From Gari tellinella (lineage: Eukaryota > Mollusca > Bivalvia > Cardiida > Psammobiidae): a stretch of 64,000 bases of DNA. The notes under the pieces were generated by a model. It ran no database searches and was not told where the DNA came from. It saw only the letters and a list, made by a program, of their open reading frames with translations. Shown piece after piece: positions 41,549 through 51,925 of this stretch (positions are counted from its first letter, which is position 1; each line of letters opens with the position of its first letter). The DNA is taken from assembly GCA_922989275.2 (NCBI GenBank), contig OV277867.1, positions 44,506,070-44,570,069 of the forward strand, in the 5' to 3' direction. A program made the translations under genes and the position numbers.

Positions 41549-41731
41549 ATGGGAGCAGCCAGTCACGCATTACAAACAGAATTCTGTCTGGTATCGGAGG
41601 GAGGCAAGAGAACGGCCTACATGGAAGACATGGTGGGTCCCCTGGAAACCCTTTTAAAGATTTTGACAGAAGAAAGCCTGGCAATTGTCTTTAAAGCCTT
41701 GGCTACACATCCCCAGAGTTTACAAAACTAG
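41549..41731 (+). CDS. Putative small ORF or terminal exon, function unknown
   Basis: 60 codons from ATG to TAG, outside all recognised repeats. Composition is unlike the AT-rich noise around it: balanced codon use, acidic and basic residues spread along the chain (EDMVGPLETLLKILTEESL), and a likely amphipathic helix near residues 28-46. CACGCATTACAAACAG before residue 11 could be a 3' splice site, in which case this is the last exon of a gene with upstream exons not found. No domain recognised. It could still be chance. Confidence 0.3.
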   Translation: MGAASHALQTEFCLVSEGGKRTAYMEDMVGPLETLLKILTEESLAIVFKALATHPQSLQN

Positions 41732-41977
41732 TATTAAGATGTTTTATGGAGATATGTACCTATTAACAATTCTCAGCTCATAAATTATAGATATTTCACT
41801 GTGCTCATTGCTAGAGATGATTTACTGTAACGATTGGTAGATCTGTTCCTATATCTCCAAAGAAATCTATGTCAGAACTCCAGATTAGTGCCTCTAAACC
41901 AATTATGTCTAACTTTTTCTCCATTATCCAGTCAAGATCACTATATAGAAGACATATTGATAGTCTAAAGTATTTAC

Positions 41978-42211
41978 TTAACCCATTACCCCATAGACTG
42001 TTTCTAATTTTTAAAATGGGTTTCAACTTAGAGCAGGTTGAAAGTAAAGCAGACTGTGCCGTAAGGCACATTCTGCTTTACTTTCGGCCTGCTTTAAGCT
42101 AACATCTGCTAGAAATTAGAAACTATTTCTTATCATACACATTTATAATGTTTAAACTGGAACTATTGAATTAAAGGCATACAAAGGCGTATGTATTGGG
42201 TATTGGGTTAA
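41978..42211 (+). mobile_element. A element
   Basis: TTAACCCATTACCCCATAGA to TATTGGGTATTGGGTTAA. Core arms pair around GCCGTAAGGC. Confidence 0.9.
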
Positions 42212-42221
42212 TGCAAAATGA

Positions 42222-42263
42222 AATACTGAAAGCTACTACAGGAGCTTTCAGTACATTTGTATT
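42222..42263. repeat. Short E-like hairpin
   Basis: AATACTGAAAGCTACTACAG / GAGCTTTCAGTA with outer AAATG / CATTT. It lies between two A elements. Confidence 0.55.
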
Positions 42264-42303
42264 ATTTTTATCATGCATAAAGGAAACATAATGTGTGTTA
42301 TAC

Positions 42304-42537
42304 CATAACCCTTTACCCCAAAGCATCTTTTTTTATTGAAGATAGATGATCACTTCAAGCAGGTTGAAAGTAAAGCAGAATGCACCTTAAGGCACATTCT
42401 GCTTTACTTTCAGCCTGCTTTAAGCTACTATCTGCTAGAATACAGAAAATATTTCATTCATGACTTTAAAAATTATTTCTTCTAAGGAAGAATAAATTAA
42501 AGGCGTAAAAAAGCCTATTAATGGGGGAATGGGTGAA
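42304..42537 (+). mobile_element. A element
   Basis: ATAACCCTTTACCCCAAAGC to AATGGGGGAATGGGTGAAA; both TTAA sites mutated. The core palindrome is well kept. Confidence 0.88.
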
Positions 42538-42589
42538 ATATATTGCATGTGGGCCTACTATTGAGTGCATATTTACTGCATATTGTCTA

Positions 42590-42833
42590 AGACCCATTAC
42601 CCAATATACACCTTTTTACCCCTTTAAATTATTCATCAACTAAAGACAATAGTTTCTTTTTACACAATCATAAATTAGTACCATAAGAAATATTTTCTAT
42701 ATCCTATCAAATAAAACTTAAACAGGCTGAAAGTAAAGCAGAATGCGCTTAAGGCACATTCTGCTTTACTTTCAACCTGCTTTAAAGGGTCAACTATTTT
42801 CAATACAAGAAACAGGGTATGGGTTAAAGGGAT
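42590..42833 (-). mobile_element. A element, inverted
   Basis: GACCCATTACCCAATATACA to GGGTATGGGTTAAAGGGATAA. Core GCTGAAAGTAAAGCAGAATG / GCACATTCTGCTTTACTTTC intact. Confidence 0.88.
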
Positions 42834-43167
42834 AACTGCCTTTAGTCTGAATTTGAAACAATACTACTGGTAAATAAGATGATGTATCAATGAAAAGATA
42901 AAGACCAACAATAATTTTGGTGATGAAAATGGTAGAAACAAGATTTATGTTGTAGGTTAACAATATTGGTCAAGCAAAGTAATTTTTTCTCCACTTTTAT
43001 ATTTCATACTATTTCCATATGACAAAATGGAGTTCAAGGTTTCAGACATATATGAATTTTGGTACATCATGTATTTGCAATCAAGGCTATAGACTTAAAT
43101 AATGTCTCCAGTCTCCATAAAACCATATGTTGTGATAATTAATATGAAATAGGGCATGTCGAAACTC
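42834..43167. other. Unassigned sequence
   Basis: AT-rich; nothing recognised. Confidence 0.4.
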
Positions 43168-43255
43168 TAACTCTTTGCACGCTTAAGCGGATATACCTGC
43201 CATATTGCAAACAGATTGGATCCAGATGAGACGCCATGTAACGCTAATGTTAGAG
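43168..43255 (+). mobile_element. F element, left half
   Basis: TAACTCTTTGCACGCTTAAG, CGGATATACCTGCCATA and GCAAACAGATTGGATCCAGA / TGAGACGCCATG, then truncated at the hairpin centre. Confidence 0.72.
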
Positions 43256-43309
43256 AATTAATGTTTCAGTTTTTCTCACTCTTATTGGGACCTTGAGAAC
43301 TAATCTCTT

Positions 43310-43564
43310 TATCCCATAACCCCATAGATACACCCTTCTACATCTTTATTGTATTCCTCCAATGAAGAAAATAGTTCCCATTTATACAGTCATGAATATT
43401 TGTCTTTTTAGAAGTGTAGCAGAATTGGTATCTTAAGGTAGGCTGAAAATAAAGCAGAATGCAACATCAATGTGCCTTATGGCACATTCTGCTTTACTTT
43501 CAACCTGCTTCAGGTGATCATCTATCTTCAAAACAAAGAAACAGGTTATGGTGTAATGGGTTAA
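43310..43564 (-). mobile_element. A element, inverted
   Basis: ATCCCATAACCCCATAGATA to GGTTATGGTGTAATGGGTTAA. The loop holds extra AACATCAATG between the two arms. Confidence 0.85.
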
Positions 43565-43845
43565 AAAGAAGCTCTGATACTGGACATAAAATGGTTACGC
43601 AACACTTTGCCACAGAAAAAACAATTCTGTGCAAATGAAAATTTAGCCTCTTGAAAATTTCCACTTAAATGGACTGAAAATCTTTTTACTTTGCCAGACT
43701 CCCATGGGAGTTTTCAGAATTTATCACCAGTTTTCAGGCCATTCAAAAACTTATTTTTCAAACAGTAGACATTTTCGACAGGCCATATTTCTTATTTCTG
43801 GGAAAATCTATCTTTGTGAATATTGCATATAAGTATTGAATTAAT

Positions 43846-43914
43846 TTGCAAGCAGTTTTGATCCAAATCAAACTCCACAAAATGTGGGGCTTGATCAGGA
43901 TCCAAACTGTTTGT
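43846..43914. repeat. P-type hairpin
   Basis: TTGCAAGCAGTTTTGATCCA / AATCAAACTCCACA with TGTGGGGCTTGATCAGGATC / CAAACTGTTTG. Close to the subfamily at 33394. Confidence 0.8.
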
Positions 43915-43985
43915 CACGCAGATAATCTTTCAATGCATATAAAAATTGAGACAGTTAAATTTAGAATTTCAGCATAAGACATTTT

Positions 43986-44415
43986 TTAACTTTTTGCACG
44001 CTAACTGCTAAACTGTTAAACTGTTATAACCTTTGCAAACAGTTTGGATCTAGATAATTATGATGCTGTGTAACACGGCCTCTCATCTCTGTTTAAGTCT
44101 TTTCTCCCTGAAACTTCAAATGGACAATCCCAGTTTCCATTTTAGTCTAGTTCATTTCTGACATTTAAGGGTTATTTTTGTCAATGTTTTACATTATGAC
44201 AAACAGTGAAGACCCAGATCAGAGGGCCCCGTGAGGAGCCCTCTGATCTGGGTTATCACTGTTTGCATAGGACAAGTGCACTTTTCACATGTATACTGTT
44301 TGTAAAGGATGCCTATATGAGGGACCTAAGGGCTCAAAGGGTTAAAACTCCAGAAATTTCCATTAAATTATCTATAGAAAAGAAGCAGATGACAAATGTT
44401 TCAGACAAAGAGTTT
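43986..44415 (+). mobile_element. F element interrupted by a G element
   Basis: TTAACTTTTTGCACGCTAAC and the left hairpin arm end at about 44090 (GCCTCTCATC). After G, ATAGAAAAGAAGCAGATGAC and CAGACAAAGAGTTTAA follow the order of F right halves. Intact F copies have TTTAAAAG at the matching place, so G sits at an F TTAA; part of F next to it is deleted. Confidence 0.68.
44093..44345 (+). mobile_element. G element, nested in an F element
   Basis: TTAAGTCTTTTCTCCCTGAA to AGGGCTCAAAGGGTTAA, 253 bp. Hairpin about 44200-44267 with ACAGTGAAGACCCAGATCAG arms. GTGCACTTTTCACATGTATA follows as in the copy at 14106. Confidence 0.9.
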
Positions 44416-44815
44416 AAACCTGTCTTTAACAATACTTAATTTTTTTAATAAACTGTTTCATTAATTGATAAATGACCAGTCAACATGGCCACTCATGTCC
44501 AAAAACTGTCTAAAAGAATGACAAAGTGTGCAGACCCTAATCAGAGGATGCTAGTCCTCAAATCTAGGCATCTAATGTTTTCAAAGCATGTATTAACTCC
44601 GTCTTTGCACTGTTTGAATTAAGACACTTCAAAGCGATTTACATTTAGATTGCTATATCATCCAGATTCAATTATTTTGTTACATCCGCCAAGAGCAAAT
44701 TTGTATCGTAATTTCAAAACTTAAAGGAACTTTCTAAGTTGCTTACAAATTAACAGTTTATATTGTCTCTAGATGGCCTTTGCTGTCCACAAAGTATTTT
44801 TAAGTATAATAAATA
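44416..44815. other. Unassigned with a D/G half-arm
   Basis: ACAAAGTGTGCAGACCCTAA / TCAGAGGATG at 44521-44550 has lost its partner. Confidence 0.4.
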
Positions 44816-44870
44816 GAACAGGCCCTGGTTAGATGGCTCTTAGGAGTCCTCTGATCTGGGTCTACAGTTT
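44816..44870. repeat. Degenerate D hairpin
   Basis: GAACAGGCCCTGGTTAGATG / GCTC and GAGTCCTCTGATCTGGGTCT still pair in part. Confidence 0.55.
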
Positions 44871-44892
44871 TAGCAAATGATGACTAGAATTG

Positions 44893-45101
44893 AAGACAGA
44901 TGGTCTTAAGACCTTTGAAGGAGATTTCTGCTTTACTTTCAGCCTGCTTTTTCCAAGCTAACTTCTGTTAGGATATAGGAAATTTTTATTACTTCTCTTG
45001 CATATTCATGACTCAGTATAAAGTGGAACTAGTTTCTTCAGTGGAGGAATGAATTTCATTCGTAAAACTGCTTATCTATGGAGAGTTGGGATAATGGTTA
45101 A
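44893..45101 (+). mobile_element. A element, decayed left half
   Basis: AGACAGATGGTCTTAAGACC leads into TTCTGCTTTACTTTCAGCCT and the A right half, ending GGGATAATGGTTAA. Confidence 0.75.
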
Positions 45102-45489
45102 TAGTCTGGTCCCCAAAATTAGACAGGCCATGCGATTCTAAATATAGACAATAATTTTTGTCCAGACTCAGAACTCATCCAATTAGTGTGTTTATCTAAC
45201 CATGAAATCGTACTAAATCTGTAGACAATGGTGCTGTTTACTAACCATGAAATTGTCTAAACCTGTAAACAATGGCTGCCTTGCTTCCCAGCGGTCACTG
45301 AAATCCCCCTGTCTCTCTGACCACTGGTCAGTCATTGGTGCCTATGGCCAGGAGTCAAGTTTGACCTAATGCCTGTCAGCTCTGCTAGCCTCACCACTGA
45401 CCTTAAATGACCCTCCTTGGTAACTAATTTAGCCCTTAATTACCCCATGTCTGTGAAATCAGCAGTTGTGGGGTAGTCTCAGAGACAAC
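45102..45489. other. Unassigned unique sequence
   Basis: More balanced base composition than its neighbours. Contains two versions of TAACCATGAAATCGT(ACT) with GTAGACAATGG (45197 and 45241), a 44-bp imperfect duplication. No exon identified. Confidence 0.4.
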
Positions 45490-45653
45490 TTAACCCATTA
45501 CCCCATAGCCTGCTTCTAGTTTTGGAGATAGATAACCACTTAAAGCAGGTTGAAAGTAAAGCAGAATGTGCCTTAAGGCACTTTCTGCTTTACTTTCAGC
45601 CTGCTTTAAGCTACTATCTGTTAGGATATAAAACGTGTTTCTTATGGTACATA
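45490..45653 (+). mobile_element. A element, right half replaced
   Basis: TTAACCCATTACCCCATAGC through a complete core to TTTCTTATGGTACATAC, then unrelated sequence starts (TGTAAAATCCTGAATATAGG). Confidence 0.85.
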
Positions 45654-46200
45654 CTGTAAAATCCTGAATATAGGTGTATACTCTAATTTTGTATTTTGGT
45701 GACGCCTATATGCACTTATTTTAGCATATAGGACAGAGAGCGCTTCTTTTCGAAGTCAGAATAAAATTACCGTGTTATTGATTTGGTCCTGTTTTAACCG
45801 GAAGTGAGTCAAAAAACCCATTTTTATCGACACAGGTAAGGCTGCATACATTTTGGCTAGTGAGTTAGACTGATACACCGCTTCCGCAAGAGGCTTTGTA
45901 AGTAAATATGTACCCGCTTATTTTATCAGGAAAAACATTGTGAAGGGTGGACTGCTCCTATTTTAGATATACGCTTACTTTTGACTTTGCGCCTTAAATA
46001 CTAAAATATCAGCAGTCTGCAAGTTTGAAATAGATGACATTTTGTTGAATCAGTTCAAAGACTAATTTGGAGCAAATGAATGCATGTAATTAGGAATATG
46101 GTAATTTGAAACACAACCAAACCCCTGAACACATATACACCTGTGTCCTATTCTCTGATTCAAACCATACAAAACAAGCAATTCAATTACGCTAGTTTAA
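45654..46200. other. Unassigned sequence inserted in or replacing an A element
   Basis: GACGCCTATATGCACTTATT and TAGATATACGCTTACTTTTG hint at internal similarity. CCGGAAGTGAGTC at 45799 contains an ETS core (CCGGAAGT). No coding evidence. Confidence 0.35.
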
Positions 46201-46378
46201 TTAACCCATCCCTCAATAAATATGCTCTTTGAAAAAGTCCTTTAATTCGATCATTCCTTCGCTGAAGAAAATAGTGACAATTTATATAGTTATGAATATG
46301 TATCGTAAGATATATTTTCTACATTCTAGCAGTAATGGAAGCTTAAAGCAGGTTGAAAGAAAAGCAGAATGTGCCTTG
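46201..46378 (-). mobile_element. A element, inverted, right part missing
   Basis: TTAACCCATCCCTCAATAAA to AAAAGCAGAATGTGCCTTG, then switches to a P-arm-like scrap (GATCAGGATCCAAGCTG). Confidence 0.78.
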
Positions 46379-46489
46379 ATCAGGATCCAAGCTGTACCCA
46401 AATAGAACACTGTACTCTGGGTTAATTAGTGAAAGGAATTTTTAGTGACCATTTACAATCATTATTAACATGAACAAATATGACATTCA

Positions 46490-46655
46490 TTCTTAACCAT
46501 TCTCCTCAATATTCCTATATATAAACTCAACCCACTATTAACTACTAGCACAGGAACTAGTACATTGGCTAATAAACCCTAATAAACTAAAATAAGTAAT
46601 TTTTCCTCTGGACAGAGTGCAGACTGATGTCAAGTGGATCTTAATAAGTATAAAC
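46490..46655 (+). mobile_element. D element, left half (interrupted by the 12-kb element)
   Basis: TTAACCATTCTCCTCAATAT, AGTACATTGGCTAATAAACC, GGACAGAGTGCAGACTGATG and AATAAGTATAAAC follow the D order seen at 17884 and 37875. The right half continues at 58748 with GTATAAACAGTGCACATCAG. Confidence 0.75.
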
Positions 46656-46792
46656 GATTGTAGGAAAAAATGCCAGAGGAAAAAATGCCATAGGTAAATA
46701 TGCCATAGGAAAAAATGCCAGAGGTAAAAATGCCATTAGAAAACGGAAAATATGCCATAAGTAAAAATGCCAGAGGAAAAAATGCCATAGGT
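46656..46792 (+). repeat. Left terminal inverted repeat of the 12-kb element
   Basis: About nine units of AAATGCCATAGG / AAATGCCAGAGG type, with a signature AGAAAACGGAAAATATGCC in the middle (46736-46754) that also appears, inverted, in the right copy. Confidence 0.85.
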
Positions 46793-47277
46793 CCATATAT
46801 TTTTTTTTAAATAATTATGTATTTTAATATGATTTAAAAGGTTATAAGTTCTTATCAAACAACATATAGAGGGTACTAATTAAGTGGTCTTGTAGATTTA
46901 ACACAAAATGGGTAGATTTATTTATTGAAATTAATATTTATATTTAGAAGAGAGTGCCTAGAAATTTTTTATAATATATATATTTGGTTAAATTATATTG
47001 TAGAGTATATAATATTTTAATATGAATTCATTCTAAACTATAAATGTCAGATCATGATCATATGTTAGCAGTGCTCAATATTGTAGGCAAGATGGCTCAA
47101 TGATCAGGGGGTAAATGTACAGTCGGCTGAGCGGTCATTCTGACTGAAAGTAGACTTTAACTGGTACTTTACTTTTTTTTATGATCCAAACTATAAAACA
47201 CGTTTTTTTATCATGTCACAAAGCCAGCCAGCAAGTTATGGTCAGATTATACCAGACTGCAGGTGTTAATCCCCCCC
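46793..47277. other. Left spacer of the 12-kb element
   Basis: AT-rich sequence between the outer TIR and the GGCGGAA array. It does not match the equivalent right spacer. Confidence 0.4.
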
Positions 47278-47646
47278 GTACGAAAAATCCAGGCGGAATC
47301 CGCCCGGAAATGAGGCGGAATTGGGGCGGAAATGGCCGATTCCGGGCGGACTTGGGGCGGAAACCTAAATTCCGCCTCAAGTCAGTCAGTTTTACGGGCG
47401 GAATTTTGAGAAGATTCCGGGCGGAATTTAAAATCCAGGCGGAATTTTGTACTTTGACATTTTTCAGAGGCGGAATTTCTCACTTAGACTAGCAACTCGA
47501 GGCGGAAAATGAGAAAACATTGGAAATTGGGGCGGAATTTTTGACTTAGACTATTTCAATAAGGCGGAATTTCGGACTTAGTTAAAATTCTGCCTGAATG
47601 AGGCGGAATTTCATACTTAGACTATTGCAACAAGGCGGAATTTTGG
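47278..47646 (+). repeat. GGCGGAA array, left
   Basis: Starts GTACGAAAAATCC, then more than a dozen copies of GGCGGAA(A/T) at irregular 15-40-bp spacing, some as GGGCGGAATT, with TGACTTAGACTA between several. Mirrored by the array at 57871-58237. The frame 47181-47492 crossing it is not believed. Confidence 0.88.
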
Positions 47647-47958
47647 ACTGTGAATTTTGAAAAAATGTTTAAGTCCAAAACGTGAAAAAAGTTTTAAAAA
47701 ATTGTATCTTTTTAATTATTTAATAAAATCAGGGTGTTCATGGATTCAAAATTATCGCCATAAAACAAAGAAGTCATATATGTACAAATGAGGAAGGTCT
47801 TTTGGTCAAATATAACAAAGGGGAATAACTCCGAAAATATTAATGTCTAGTCAGAGTTATGGACCCTGCACTTAATCTCTCCAAGCTAGCTATTTCCATA
47901 TATGAAATTTTATTCCACTAGCATCAGTTAAACTGGAGTAAATATCTTAAAAAAAAAA

Positions 47959-48803
47959 CAAGGGCCACTATGGCCCTAAATCGCTCACCTGGTAACCATG
48001 TAACCATGTACACCGTGTGACCTAGTTTTTGACCGGGCATGACCCTCATTCCAACTTGACCTCGATTTCAATGAGACAAACATTTTGTTCAAGTTTCATG
48101 AAGATTCAATGAATTTTGTAGTCTCTATAGAGTGTTAACAAGGTTTTTCGATGATTTGACCTAGTGACCTAGTTTTTGACCGGACATGACCCACATTCAA
48201 ACTTGGCCTAGATTTCATTGAGGCAATCATATTGATGAAGTTTCATGAAGATCAAATGAAATTTGTAGCCTCTAGAGTGTTAACAAGGTTTTTCGATAAT
48301 TTGACCTTGTGACCTAGTTTTTGACCAGACATGACCCACATTCGAACTTGACCTAGATTTCATTGAGGCAAACATTTTGATGAAGTTTCATGAAGATCCA
48401 ATGAAATTTGTAGTCTCTAGAGTGTTAACAAGGTTTTTCGAAGATTTGACCTAGTGACCTAGATTTTGACCGGACATGACCCACATTCGAACTTGGCCTA
48501 GATTTCATTAGGCCAATCATATTGATGAAGTTTCATGAAGATCCAATGAAATTTGTAGCCTCTAGAGTGTTAACAAGGTTTTTCGATAATTTGACCTAGT
48601 GACCTAGTTTTTGACTGGACATGACCCACATTCGAACTTGACCTAGATTTCATTGAGGCAAACATTGTGACCAAGTTTCATCAAGATCCAATGAGATCTG
48701 AACCTGGTAGAGTGTTAACGAACAATTGTGGACGGACGGACAGACGACGGACATCCAGCGATCCTAAAAGCTCACCTTGGCACTACGTGCCAGGTGAGCT
48801 AAT
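47959..48803 (+). mobile_element. B1 element, five 145-bp units
   Basis: CAAGGGCCACTATGGCCC, TAAATCGCTCACCTGG opening. Units start ACCTAG(T/A)TTTTGACC at 48020, 48167, 48312, 48457 and 48602. GGACGGACGGACAGACGACG and the stem CTCACCTTGGCACTACGTGC / CAGGTGAG, CTAATAAA close it. More units than the copy at 5800; terminal modules identical in layout. Confidence 0.9.
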
Positions 48804-48825
48804 AAAGACAATAACCCTCCCCCCT

Positions 48826-48845
48826 CTCTCTCTCTCTCTCTCTCG
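48826..48845 (+). repeat. (TC)n microsatellite
   Basis: CTCTCTCTCTCTCTCTCTC, next to CCCTCCCCC. Near-perfect dinucleotide run. Confidence 0.9.
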
Positions 48846-49448
48846 GAATCAGTTGTGTGAATTTACTTTCAATTCAGAACTGCAGTTTCATTTAGGTAAG
48901 ATTTTTAAAGTTGTTTCAATTGGTTGCCATGGCAACCACAGTTTCAACTGATAGACCTATATTTGAAGAAATCTGATACAGATTCACCCATTTGTATGAA
49001 ATTATTTTTAAATTGAGTCAGTGGTTTCAAAAAAGAAGAATTTTAAAGTTTCCACTATATTTATAGCCAAATAAAGGAAATACGAGTGCCCCACCCACTG
49101 CTGTTGTTTTTTTTATCTTGGAAAAATTATTTTAAGAAATAGCCATTGAACTTTAAGGAAAGAACAATTTTAAATTCTCTTCAACGTTTTCCGTAGTTTT
49201 CATATGCGCATAATATTATTTCAGAGATAATTCACGTTTATTCTCTGTTTCTAGCAGAAAGAATAACACATTATTTACGTGAAAGGCCGAAACTCTATGG
49301 GGTCGAAGTTTCTCCGTGTGCTCCGTTCCGTGCATGCGCTAGCTGTTGGCATGGAGAAAGGACAAATGGAGAAGTATCCGGCCTGCTCGCGATTTATCGT
49401 GTCGTTCAATCAGCGGCGCTCGCTGGCGGCTAGAAAACAACGTTTTTC
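48846..49448. other. Unassigned; CpG-rich patch
   Basis: 49290-49445 is CpG-richer (GTGCATGCGCTAGC, GCTCGCGATTTATCG, GCGGCGCTCGCTGGCGGC). A 35-bp piece with TGGCATGGAGAAAGGACAAA at 49347 recurs inverted at about 52083-52115. The 75-codon frame 49279-49506 runs into a satellite and is not supported. Confidence 0.4.
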
Positions 49449-50005
49449 CGAAAGTTTGGTGTTAATAGAAATGCTTTTAATGTTATCTTTTCGTTATAAA
49501 TTTTAATACAGATGTTTTATTAGACCATGATCTCACGACTAGTACAAAATTTGAGGCGATAGCTTATAATTTGTTTGTTTAGTGAGGTTTTGAAAATGAG
49601 AGAGAAAACGTACAGTACTGTATTTTCCGTTTTTCCTACGAAAGTTTGGTGTTAATAGAAATGCTTTTAATGCTATCTTTTCGTTATAAATTTTAATACA
49701 GATGTTTTATTAAACCATGATCTCACGACTAGTACAAAATTTGAGGCGATAGCTTATAAATTGTTAGTTTAGTGAGGTTTTGAAAATGAGAGAAAAACGT
49801 ATTTTTTCGTTTACCTACGAAGTTTGGTGTTAATATAAATGCTTTTAATGTCATCTTATCGTTATAAATTTTAATACAGATGTTTTATTAGACCATTATC
49901 TTACGCGTAGTACAAAATTTGAGGCGATAGCTTATAAATTGATAGTTTAGTGAGGTTTTGAAAACGAGAGAAAAACGTATTTTTTCGTTTACCTACGAAG
50001 TTTGT
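49449..50005 (+). repeat. Satellite, 178-190-bp units, 3 copies and a start of a fourth
   Basis: CGAA(AG)TTTGGTGTTAAT starts at 49449, 49639 and 49818, and CGAAGTTTGTGTG at 49996. Units share TTTTCGTTATAAATTTTAAT and GAGGCGATAGCTTATAA. Spacings 190, 179, 178. Confidence 0.92.
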
Positions 50006-50165
50006 GTGTGTCTATATTTCTCTGCCACTGTCTGTATTTATGTCTCTGTTTCTCTTTGTGACTGTCTCTCTGTCTGTCTGTTTTTCTCTTATCTCTGTCT
50101 GTCAGTCTCTCGCTTCTTCTTTTCTGTCTCCATCTTTCTGTATGAATGTCTGTCTGTCTCTCTGA
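50003..50165 (+). repeat. Degenerate (TCTG)n / (TCTC)n microsatellite
   Basis: GTGTGTGTCT and repeated CTGTCTCTCTGTCTGTCTG motifs. It follows directly on the satellite, suggesting expansion from its last unit. Overlapping frames are by-products. Confidence 0.8.
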
Positions 50166-50274
50166 TGATCCTCATGCGGAGAAAAGGTAAAGTGTGTCAT
50201 AAAGAGCTTAATTTGAAAAAGGGGTAAACTATATTTCAAGAGACATACTCTATGAATCCGACATTTTTGCAGCC

Positions 50275-50344
50275 TGGTCTGGATTACAACTGTTTGCAAT
50301 TGCAATAGTCATCATGTTACTGATATTCAGTAATGAGAGGGTTA
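50275..50344 (+). mobile_element. P-like right half
   Basis: GGTCTGGATTACAACTGTTT / GCAATTGC to AATGAGAGGGTTAA. The left half is missing. Confidence 0.5.
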
Positions 50345-50699
50345 ATCCAGTCATCAACCAAACCAGGTGCATTGATGTTGGGTTTTTTTTGGGTTTTTTT
50401 TGTTTTTTTGTTTAATTCAATTTTATTATCTTTATTTTTTGTGATTTGTATAATATATAAACATCATGCGGTTACAGAAGTCAAAAACACATGTTCAAGT
50501 TACACGCACGGGTAGCATTGATCTTTTTCATTAATGTGGCAACCCGCTGGTGTCCATCTTCATAGATAATCGGCATGTTCAAGAAGCATGGACTTCATGC
50601 TGGGACAGTTTTATGACGCTGATAATTGTCCTGCTAATTTGGTGCGGGTTCTGTATACGGTTACGTTATGTGTCACATTCCTTTGTGATGTGTAATATG

Positions 50700-50844
50700 G
50701 TAGACATTTTGTAAGTAAATAAAGCTAAGGACGAGTGTCAAACATTCTGGATCCAGATCAGACGCCGTGTTACGCGGCATCTGATCTTGATCCAAGTTGT
50801 TTGCAAAAAAAAAGTAAAGTCGCGATCAGCAGGCAAAGAGTTAA
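50700..50844 (+). mobile_element. P element, left end missing
   Basis: AGACATTTTGTAAGTAAATA, hairpin 50735-50803 (AAACATTCTGGATCCAGATC / AGACGCCGTG) and GTAAAGTCGCGATCAGCAGG / CAAAGAGTTAA, matching the right part of 3270-3482. Confidence 0.82.
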
Positions 50845-51329
50845 GCAGTCAGTAAAATAGATTGCTTAAGGCATTGGCTGCTTTATAATTTACTCCGTTA
50901 TATAAGACATAAGTAAAGCAGAAAGAAACGGAGATCTCATGTTATCATGTTTGCAATTAATTTCTGAAGATAATGCAAACTGTTACCTCTTTCATAGAAA
51001 TGGGACGGATAATATGTATATTTTAGTCTGGATGTAAAACTAACCCTAAATTCATTTTTTTGAAGTAATATGTTAATAATTCTAATTTTCCTTTCAATAA
51101 TAATAATGATCACATACGACATAATAATACAGTTACAACTTTGGCCGTTTTGGATTTTGGCCGTTTGACGCGCACTCCTTTCAAATGTCTCTTTACATAC
51201 AAAATGGATTTTTATTTTTGCTTCCAAGGAAATATCTCCTCCATGTAGAACATTGTAACAATGCATGAACACATTTTTAGAAGTTTAGAAGTTTGCTTAA
51301 GTTTTTATACGGAAGGAATTCTTTTCTTA
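50845..51329. other. Unassigned sequence
   Basis: AT-rich. The 111-codon minus frame 50937-51272 shows no domain and low-complexity stretches. Confidence 0.4.
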
Positions 51330-51925
51330 CGCGAGTTGGTCTAGTCATTTCATTAGCCAGCAACCTTTGTAGGTCATCATTACTTTTTTCGCTTCAAGAA
51401 AAACCCTGGTATTTTAACAACCGAAAGATAAGTGTCACGGCTTTATATCAAGACCTTTTTGTTTTAAATATATAATATATATCGGACGAAAATTATGGAT
51501 TAAATTCAAGTTTTTGAAACGGGACGTAGTATATATTTCGCGATCGCCTGCTCTCGTTTATCGACTATTTCATTTGGCCATCGCTCTTTAACTCGCCATA
51601 AAATTTGTCGATTTCGAAAATAAACACTTGCATTTTTACAACTGAAAGAAAAATATCTAAGCTTTCCTTTAAGACCATTTCTTTGAAAATCGGTGGAAAA
51701 TTGAGGGTTTTATGAAAGGTTTTGTAACGGGGCGTGATATATTTATGCCCGAGTGCTTGCTCCCTTTTATCGGCAAATTCATTTGGAAACCACTCTTTAA
51801 CTCGCCATAAAACTGATCAATTTTAAAAAATAAAATCTGTTATTTTTACAAGTGAAAGATAAATATCTTAGCCTTCTTTTAAGACCATTATAATGAAAAT
51901 CGGGTGAAAATTAAGGATTTTATGT
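51330..51925 (+). repeat. About 209-bp tandem array, near three units
   Basis: ACTCGCCATAAAA at 51591 and 51800 (209 apart). Shared pieces: TTTTTACAA(C/G)TGAAAGA, TTTAAGACCATT and GAAAATCGG(T/G)TGAAAATT. A third, more diverged unit precedes at about 51400. GGGGCGTGATATATTTATGC marks unit joins. Confidence 0.82.

Noticed and set aside
47181..47492. 103-codon frame rich in Gly/Arg
   Set aside because: Produced by the GGCGGAA array; codon content mirrors the repeat, not protein constraint.
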